A stretch of DNA of 64,000 nt from Saturnia japonica (lineage: Eukaryota; Arthropoda; Insecta; Lepidoptera; Saturniidae). This document shows, one piece after another, positions 57,011-64,000 of the stretch. The notes under the pieces were generated by a model. It was not told the DNA's origin and ran no database searches. It worked only from the letters and a program-made list of their open reading frames with translations. The stretch is taken from positions 4,836,690 to 4,900,689 of the forward strand of contig CM065328.1 of assembly GCA_033032175.1 (NCBI GenBank), given 5' to 3'. How positions within the stretch are numbered: position 1 is the first letter of the stretch; each line of letters begins with the position of its first letter. The position numbers and the translations under genes were made by a program.

Positions 57011-57944
57011 TCTTATATATAGTGTATAATGAAGTCGCTTCCCGTTGTCTGTCCTATGTGTACGTTTAGATCTTTTAAACTACGCAACCGATTTTAATAC
57101 GGTTTTCGCTAACATTTACAGATTTTTTTTACGAAAGGTTTATATATACAGTACATTCCAATTAATTTTTTGTTGTGTCGGGAAAATTTGATTATTTGTA
57201 ATCAAGTCGTCAAAAAATGAATTTCGGGTGCTTACAAGGTTTACGCTGGCTAAACCTTATGAGATACATCAAAATAATGTTTTAAAGAATTGTATGTCTT
57301 AACATAAGTCTATTTCCTAAATTTGACTCACAGTAACCATTTTTATCTTCAACATAAAAATTTCAAATATTACTTTATTTGCGAAGCTTTTTTCTCCTAT
57401 TCAGTATTAATCTTTATCCAAATAAGTTCATTAATTAACTTGGGCATTTAATGTAGATTAAGATTGAACTTTAGAGTTTTCTATTTAAATCAATAACGAA
57501 GATATCAAGAATTCAAAAATATTCGCGACCAAAGAAATCTTACCTCTATGATAAAATACGCTACGCGAGATAAGCACAATGTTTTTAACTAGGTTTTTAC
57601 TTAACATACCATCACGCCTGTATCCCCGAAGTGTTAGATAGAGGTTTACACCCACAGTTCGCCGGGTATGTTTTAGTTCCCATGTAATAGAGGGCGAGCC
57701 TATAGCAATTAATCGGACACAAAGCCAAACTCCGAGCTGCTACTGAGAATTTCATAGAAAAACCCAATAGCACTTTGCTGGACCTTAGAATTGAACCGAG
57801 GACCTCGAGCATAGCAGTCGCGTTTAGGACCGCTAGGCTAACAAGGCAGATACGAACTATCAATATAAAAGCGAGAATTTTTTTAAAACGTAAAATACAC
57901 CATTGTGTAAATTGTACCCGTGCGAAGCTGGGGCGGGTCGCTAG
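57011..57944 (+). mobile_element. Non-autonomous Helitron-like element containing a SINE
   Basis: Starts A|TCTTATATATAG with an AAGTCGCTTCCCGTTGTCTG block and ends GCGGGTCG, CTAG|T. A SINE (57602-57849) lies inside it in inverted orientation. No transposase-type gene. Termini are judged by motif only. Confidence 0.45.
57602..57849 (-). repeat. tRNA-derived SINE, copy 3
   Basis: On the minus strand the head reads TTAGCCTAGCGGTCC, with a B-box-like GGTTCAATTC. The body matches copies 1 and 2. Its 3' end (on the left) runs to TAACATACCATCACGCC. It is inserted in a Helitron-like element, so it is younger than that element. Confidence 0.75.
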
Positions 57945-60004
57945 TAAAATTATAGTATAGATTAAAATACTATAAATCAATAAAAATCAAGCCTGAACTC
58001 TCCTTATCAATATTCAAATATTATTATCAGACAAATTACGTTTACCTTTTGTTTTCACACAAGAATTTTACAATGAAATGTCAAGCTCCAAATCAATTGC
58101 TATTTTCTGTTAAGTAAACCGTATCTCGTGAGGTTTTAGAATTATTCGTAAAACCTGAACACGCGCTTACAGAATTTCACGTAACAAAAAAATATAGGTT
58201 CTCGTAATAATACTTTCAAAACAAATTTTACGACTGAGTAGAAACGTGAGGATTGTTCTCTTCAGAGTATTTTCTTGACAAAGTCGTTTGAAATGTCTCC
58301 ACTCACATTAGTTTCATTAAAGTAGAAGTTCTTTGTCTATTTTTCTATTGTATTATTTTATAGTTCTAATGCTTCAGTTTAATTATCATTTCTTTATACT
58401 GACTAGAAAGTAATTTAGAATTAAACAAAAAGACCTGCGGCCAATAATATCAGTCGGGTTCCTCTCGTATATCTATTTTTGTATAAGATCTTTGTAGAAT
58501 TTTAAATTACTTGTTCACTTATCAAGTTTGTATTTTTTTTTTATTGTAAAAAAGATCGAAATCCACTACTAGGTATTATTTAGTATGAAATAGATATTTC
58601 CAAATCTTGTAATAGGTTTTTCGATAATAAATAGTTATATATATATATTATGTATATTTATTATTAGCTGTCAAGTTACAAAAATATTATTTAAAAATAT
58701 ATGTTTTATTTGCATTTAGATATAGATACGTTTTAGCAAATTATAATATTTCAACTTCTAGGGTTATTTAATGACTGGAAATTGACTCACATAACTTATT
58801 TACCAGATAGGAAAAGTTATTTGTTTCCAACTTTGTAACGAAACTGAGTGAAATTCAACAATGAGCTAGAATTATTCATAATAAGATAAAGTAAATACAT
58901 TTTATAAAATCATGTATACAAAAACATACATGATTTATTATATTAGTGAACGGAGATATAATTATATTTCTTATCCAGTTTGAAATGGAATAAAAACTTC
59001 GTTTTTATTTTATTTTACTGAATATCATAATACGTTTGATGTCATTTTACGGTGTCATCAAAATTTTTATGGGCAGCATCTATGCGTTTATAGCTATTTC
59101 AAGTAATAAAATGTTAAGTCACTTTTCGACGAAATCGCATATAAAATGGGTGAATGTATTATTAATTATGATTTTTACTTACTTGAAAATTTTTAACGAT
59201 TTTACGTGGAGTAGTTGTAAACCTATATCAAAAAAGGAAGCTATCATTTAAATTTTTGTCTAGATTAGTGCGTTTAAACAAACAAATAAAATACAATCTC
59301 TCCTATGACACTGGAAGAATATGTTTTTACGTGACGCCATTTAAGAAAATTGTAATTGTAACGACATAATTCATTCAATAACAAATGTTAGTTTATTGGA
59401 GTTTTTGGCGGAATCTTGAAGTGACATGTTGTGGTGTTCATTTCTAATTCGTTATCTTAGGTTTTGAAGCTATTTTATGTAATACTGGTGGTGTTTTGCG
59501 TGATATAGTTTGGTTGTTGTGCATAAGTGAAGTAAGTGGATTATAAATATAAATTGGAAAACATGCATTTTGAGATGTCACAAAAACGCCCTAGATAGTT
59601 CTGACAAGGGAGCAACCATCTTGTCAGAAGCTCCCGTTTTCTATAATGGAAAATTTTACGGAGGCTTAAAAACATTGACACTGGCAAGTGCTTTTTGCGG
59701 CACCAAAGCAAGAAGAAGAAGAGGAAGAAGAATGTTAGTATAGATAAACTAAAAATGCTAAAATTTCAATATAATCTGTACTTCGCCAGTGCGTTGTAGA
59801 GAGTGTAAATCGAAAAAAAAAATATATATTCAAGAGAATTTTCCATTCGTAAAATCATCATAGCGATTTTTATTATATTTTCTTAAGTTGCTAAGCTCCA
59901 AAGACGAATAATGATAATAAATGCAGTTTTATTATTTCGTTTTCTTGTCTTTCAACCCATACTAACAGCAGACTCATGTAAGTTATAACATAGTAGTAAG
60001 TGAG
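57945..60004. other. No convincing gene
   Basis: AT-rich. At 59590-59640 overlapping short inverted repeats (CTGACAAG/CTTGTCAG and GGGAGC/GCTCCC) could form alternative hairpins, followed by a purine-rich AGAAGA run at 59707-59733. The 71-codon frame at 59036-59251 is hydrophobic and has no recognised domain. Confidence 0.35.
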
Positions 60005-60208
60005 GTGGCGACATTAATGTCTTGGTACACTCGTCGCTGTCTGGGAGGAGTGTGCGAGAAACCGACTGCGAACTCTGATAACAGGCTCGGAAATTTTATA
60101 TTTAAAGCTTGGAACACACACAATTATCTGTTAAAATTGCTTGAATTGCTCAAAGCTACTTTAAGTTTAATCCAGATATTATACAAACAGTTAAACATAC
60201 ATACATAA
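60005..60208 (+). other. Unidentified 67-codon open frame
   Basis: The first 30 codons have coding-like composition (MSWYTRRCLGGVCEKPTAN), while the rest is AT-rich. No domain, signal peptide or splice structure was recognised. It may be part of a repeat. Confidence 0.2.
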
Positions 60209-61955
60209 AAAATTCCATATTCATAATTAGTGGCCTTTATAACAAAGGTATATCAGTAAATTAGAAAAAAAAATACATGTAAAGGATAGAACTACAAATT
60301 TTCTTATCATTTTTCAAAAATTATATTAGTAGTTTCCATTGGTAACCAAACTTCCACCAAAAATTTATTTAATAACAAAATTTATAAAAAATTCCAAATG
60401 GTTCAGAAAATATTTTTTTTTTATTCTTTCTATATAACTAATTATGGTCAGGTTGACATTATAAATATTCTGATGTTTTTAAGTTTATATTTCATTTTAT
60501 AGAGGTCGCTAATGCTTTTTTTTTCATTATTAAAGTGCCAAAGTTTGTTCAACCTTAGAAAAGGTCCATGACAACATAGAATTAAAATTCTTCAAGCTTT
60601 AAGTGCATTAATATTATTTAAATAAGATTTAATTATATTGTCTATAACTAGCTTAAAAAGTGAATACAAGAAGACAAGAACACTAAATCTAGTGAAATGA
60701 AGCGTTCAGAAACTCTGTACCGCCACTAATTGTTGCGGTTTGATGAACAACTTATTTCAAACCATACATTTAAGCAAAGAGTAATAAATTAATTTCGTAC
60801 GTCACTTATAATACCCGTTTTCTACGAAATATATAATATCAAAGACTTTCTTAAGATAAAAATAATCTACTTTAGTTGGAAATTTAAAAGGAATTTGCCC
60901 ATTCCTACCTAGTAAGTTATTAAATAATTTCTCTTTTAAAGTGAAATATTTTAGAAGAAAAAGAAATTCCTACGGTTTCACGTACACGAAATTACTTATT
61001 TATTATTCCATTTGCAACTGTTAAGAGGAAACGCGGTCGGTAAGACATTTGAAGAATGTGTTTAAATATAAATCTATTGCTCTCGCGCTGTGCTCGTAAC
61101 GAGCGAATAGAGTGCGAGAGGAACAACTGCTGCTTGGACTGGTTATACCTATGTAAAATAGACGAAAACGAAATTTCGTATACCCCTATAATCTTTTCTA
61201 AAACTAGATTTTTTTTTTTTTAAATCAAGAACTGCATTAAAAGTATTTTGGATAAGCTTTTTAAAGGAATAATATTAGAGTAACAATGAATATTAAATTT
61301 TTGCTGGTTGTCATTGTCAACCCCTTTATAGGTTTATTTCGAGGGAATCTTTTCGTTTAAGATTCCTAGATTCCATATCCAGTAAAATACAATATAACTT
61401 AATCTATACATATAAAATGCTTTGTCCTGAATGACTGACGGATCAACGTACAGCCCAAACCACTAATCGTAGAGACCTGAAGTTTGGAGGGTATGTTCTT
61501 TGTATGACGTATGCACTCGATAAGAAAGGATTTTCTTAAATTCTACCCCTAAGGGGGTGAAAAAGGGGGGCAAAGTTTGTATGGGACAACGTGATTCCTT
61601 GGTCAATCTATTTCAAATTTTGCATAAACCTTTTTTAACAGAATTGATGGAAGACGTGTTTCACATTTTATTGCAATTCATTCCCTAACGGGGTTAAAAA
61701 GAGGTGGAAATTTATTTCGGCGTTGATTTGCTTCGTAGTTGATATCAATACTTCTTAGTGCTTTTGTTTTAAATTACATTTTATTTTGATAGATGTTTGA
61801 AAACTCAATCCGATTTAATTCAAAAAAGGTTGAACTCACTTAAAACATAAGCAAATAGTCTTTAAAATTGGAGCATTTTAATGTTTCTAAGCTTAAAGAG
61901 GTTATGCACTTTTAGGACGTAGAGTTCGAAATTTGAAATGGTAAAGACTAGAACA
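60209..61955. other. No gene seen; hairpin and repeat fragments
   Basis: AT-rich. An imperfect palindrome at 61080-61122 (CTCTCGC...GCTCGTAACGAGC...GCGAGAG) could form a hairpin of about 40 bases. From 61430 to 61740 there are blocks like GAAGTTTGGAGGGTATGTTC and CCCTAAGGGGGTG, typical of dispersed lepidopteran repeats. Confidence 0.4.
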
Positions 61956-62830
61956 TCCATACCAATATTATAAATGCAAAAGTAACTCTGTCTGTCTGTT
62001 ACGTTTTCACGCCCAAACCGCTGAACCAATTTTAATGAATTTTGGTATAAAGATAGATTGGGCCTTGGAAATGGACATAGAGTACTTTGAAGGGAAGAAA
62101 ATAGGAAATGAAAATATGTAAGAGGGAAATATGGGAACACCAACACGCATGCGCGGTTATGGTGCAATGACATCGACATCCACGACAACTGGTTTGTTGA
62201 TGTATAATGCGCATTTGCAGTAATTATGAAATGACAGCTTTGTCAACCGCAACTGGTTTGTTGATTTATTGACATTGTTATACTTAATAAGCAATGTATT
62301 GTGTTTCTAATACTTACCAAATAAATGATAGTCCAGTATTCATTTTTAGATTAGCTGAAGTATTTTTAAGCTATTTAACTACGCAGTACCGCATAATTAC
62401 TGTTTTATTTTATGATTGAAATGTGACGTGTGCTATCAAACCGTGGCTCGCGGGAGTTTATATATTCTAAGCAATATGCCTATTGTAAGTTATCTGGATT
62501 ATACAGTTCTAATTATTTCATTGTGTTATTCCACGTGTGGTGACCATAAAACTTGGGTGAAAGTTTGTATGAAGAACCTATCATGTCTCAAATAACGTAT
62601 ATGAAAATTAATATTTATGCCTTTGGTAAGGAAGAAATAAAAGTGGTTTAACGTTTCTCAAAAACCTTCCCGCAAGCAGGTACAATAAGAGTGACTTTAA
62701 TTATTTTTGAAGTTGAAATGGTGCTTAAATGGTAGGTTTCAGTTTCAGCTCCTTTAGAATTGTATTATAGGTGCCTGCGACCTACTCTTATCTCTTATAT
62801 GATGCAGACGAAGTTACACGGGTCAGCTAG
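61956..62830 (+). mobile_element. Non-autonomous Helitron-like element
   Basis: Starts A|TCCATACCAATATTATAAATG, followed by AACTCTGTCTGTCTG and CCAAACCGCTGAACCAATTT. Ends ACACGGGTCAGCTAG|T. The A|TC...CTAG|T layout and the 5' head match widespread lepidopteran Helitron-like families. The interior shares blocks with 23800-24149. No coding gene; the frames at 61862-62214 are shadows. Confidence 0.5.
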
Positions 62831-62859
62831 TTTTAATATAATTCAGTTTTAGTCATGCA

Positions 62860-62978
62860 TAGCAGCGGCGAACCCCGATGGATTTCGATTTCTCGGTGGT
62901 CGCCGTTGAGTTTGAATTGTACTGTGCTTACTAGCAGAGACAGTACCTTCAATGTGCCGAGCTACTAAAAAAAAAGTA
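62860..62978 (+). repeat. Short A-tailed retroelement 3' end (copy 2)
   Basis: Shares TCTCGGTGGTCGCCGTTG and the downstream A-run with 22700-22775. Confidence 0.4.
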
Positions 62979-63071
62979 TATTTAGATTTTTTTTTCTATA
63001 TTTAAGTGGTATTTTTAGTATAGAAAAAAACTTCGAAGAAATAAACTACTAACTTTAATATCATACAAAGA

Positions 63072-63177
63072 GAAAGTTTCTCGAAGTTTCGAGAAGGGTA
63101 GAATGTCTAAATCATTTCAATGCTGTCAATCAGGACACCCTTTTTATCGCGAAACTCGAAACTACGCGGGTTATAAA
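63072..63177 (+). promoter_or_regulatory. Heat-shock-element cluster with TATA box
   Basis: TTCTCGAAGTTTCGAGAA (63078-63095) is a perfect run of four alternating TTC/GAA units spaced by two bases, the binding site of heat-shock factor trimers. Extra GAA units flank it (63072, 63101), and two more lie near 63150. A TATA box, TATAAA (63172-63177), follows about 77 bp downstream, placing a start near 63202. This is the layout of an insect stress-inducible promoter. Confidence 0.6.
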
Positions 63178-63199
63178 TTGCAGTCACGTTTTCACCACA

Positions 63200-63792
63200 A
63201 TTGACTCTATTCTAACTTTCATTTGAATAATGGTGTTATGTTCATTTTCAGTAGTTGAGAATGAAATACTAAATTTGTATAAAAGTACGTTTATATAGAA
63301 ATTAAGATTGCTCTTAATCTTGACTTTGTTATCGTTGTCTTAAAAATGAAATGTGTCGTGTCATCGTGTGCCATTAATTTGTTTTAAAGTGTTTGTATTA
63401 ATTAAGGAACAGTTACGGGCTGTTTTGCGACCACAGTGGTAAGCGTTTAAAGAAAAAACACGACAAAGTCCTTGTATAAATTTAATCGTCCTTAATTAAA
63501 TTTTACAATTTAAATTATATTATTTTTAGGAGGTTTTTGGCAAGAACTCGTCTGCACATCGAGGATCGCTAACTTTAAGAAATATAATTAAAGAGACACT
63601 GACAGTGGCAAAAAGTGAAATTGAGAATTTATAAAACTGTGGGAATTGAATATTGCTCAAGTAGGGAATGCAGGGAATGAAATAGGGTTGTAAAAGGGCG
63701 TACGAACAACAGTTTATAAAAAATCATTGCAATCGAATGACTGGTTTAGGAATACACAGAGGACAAACAAACAGATAAACATTAATTGATTA
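63200..63792 (+). ncRNA. Possible stress-inducible transcript with a 91-bp intron
   Basis: Downstream of the TATA box there is no long frame. A 13-codon ORF starts MKCVVSS at 63346. A donor, GTG|GTAAGC (63439), and an acceptor, TATTTTTAG|GAGG (63529), could define a 91-bp intron (63439-63529). This may be a 5' leader of a gene beyond the window, or a noncoding stress RNA. Inference only. Confidence 0.25.
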
Positions 63793-64000
63793 TCTATACT
63801 TATATTAGAATGATCAAAAGATTGTTTGTTCCTTTGAACGCCCTAATCTCTGGAGCTAAGATAAATCTAAGAAAGCCTTTTTTAACCCCCAACAACAAAA
63901 GGGGGTATTATAACTTTAATGTGCGTATGTGTGTGTCTGTCTGTGGCATCGTAGCTCACAAACGGCTGAACCGATTTTGATCTATTTTTTTATGTTTGAA
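63793..64000 (+). repeat. Helitron-like element 5' end, cut by window edge
   Basis: Begins A|TCTATACTTATATTAGAATG, then TTGAACGCCCTAATCTCTGG, the same 5' head as at 7985. It runs into GGCTGAACCGATTTTGATC at the window end. Confidence 0.5.

Noticed and set aside
59036..59251. A possible small membrane protein of 71 residues
   Set aside because: The hydrophobicity comes from AT-rich codons; no conserved motif and no supporting splice or promoter signals.

Overview
The window looks like AT-rich insect nuclear DNA, probably from a moth or butterfly (Lepidoptera). This rests on the repeat mix (jockey-clade LINEs, a BEL/Pao retrotransposon, Helitrons, two mariner-like transposons, a tRNA-derived SINE), on short Helitron-like elements opening with a TCTATACTAATATTATAAA-like end, and on one short-exon host gene. 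It is an intergenic or intronic landscape built largely by mobile elements. No prokaryotic gene, CRISPR array, rRNA or intact tRNA gene was seen.

Layout. 0-10 kb: a 2.7-kb mariner-like transposon with unusually long inverted repeats and a nearly intact transposase (253-2997), two SINE copies, LINE relics, and two exons of a Kazal-type protease-inhibitor gene on the minus strand (8314-9338). 10-24 kb: mostly unannotated AT-rich DNA with repeat fragments, a 5'-truncated LINE with a 12-bp target duplication (16670-17347), and two weak candidate host exons. 24-40 kb: a three-level nest. A Helitron pseudogene (minus strand, 24150-24272 and 36673-40110) was split by a BEL/Pao element (24278-36667, 5-bp target duplication). 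The 5' LTR of that element was split by a jockey LINE (24483-30634, 12-bp target duplication), which carries about 495 bp of extra sequence between two A-tracts. 40-45.8 kb: LINE relics and short tandem duplications. 45793-51702: a full-length jockey LINE with both ORFs open and a 12-bp target duplication. 51825-53128: a 1.3-kb mariner-like element with 32-bp perfect inverted repeats and a broken transposase. 53-64 kb: repeat relics, a third SINE, non-autonomous Helitron-like elements, and near the end a heat-shock-element cluster with a TATA box and a possible 91-bp intron.

How parts relate. The two jockey copies and the truncated LINE belong to one family: their 3' ends match closely, and the two long copies share a 5' end. 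The younger copy (45793) has intact reading frames and could be the kind of source that moved the others. The SINE would depend on LINE machinery. The two mariner transposases share a D90D41D-type spacing. The Kazal gene is the only host gene supported by cysteine pattern, splice sites and phase together. Its first exon was not found.
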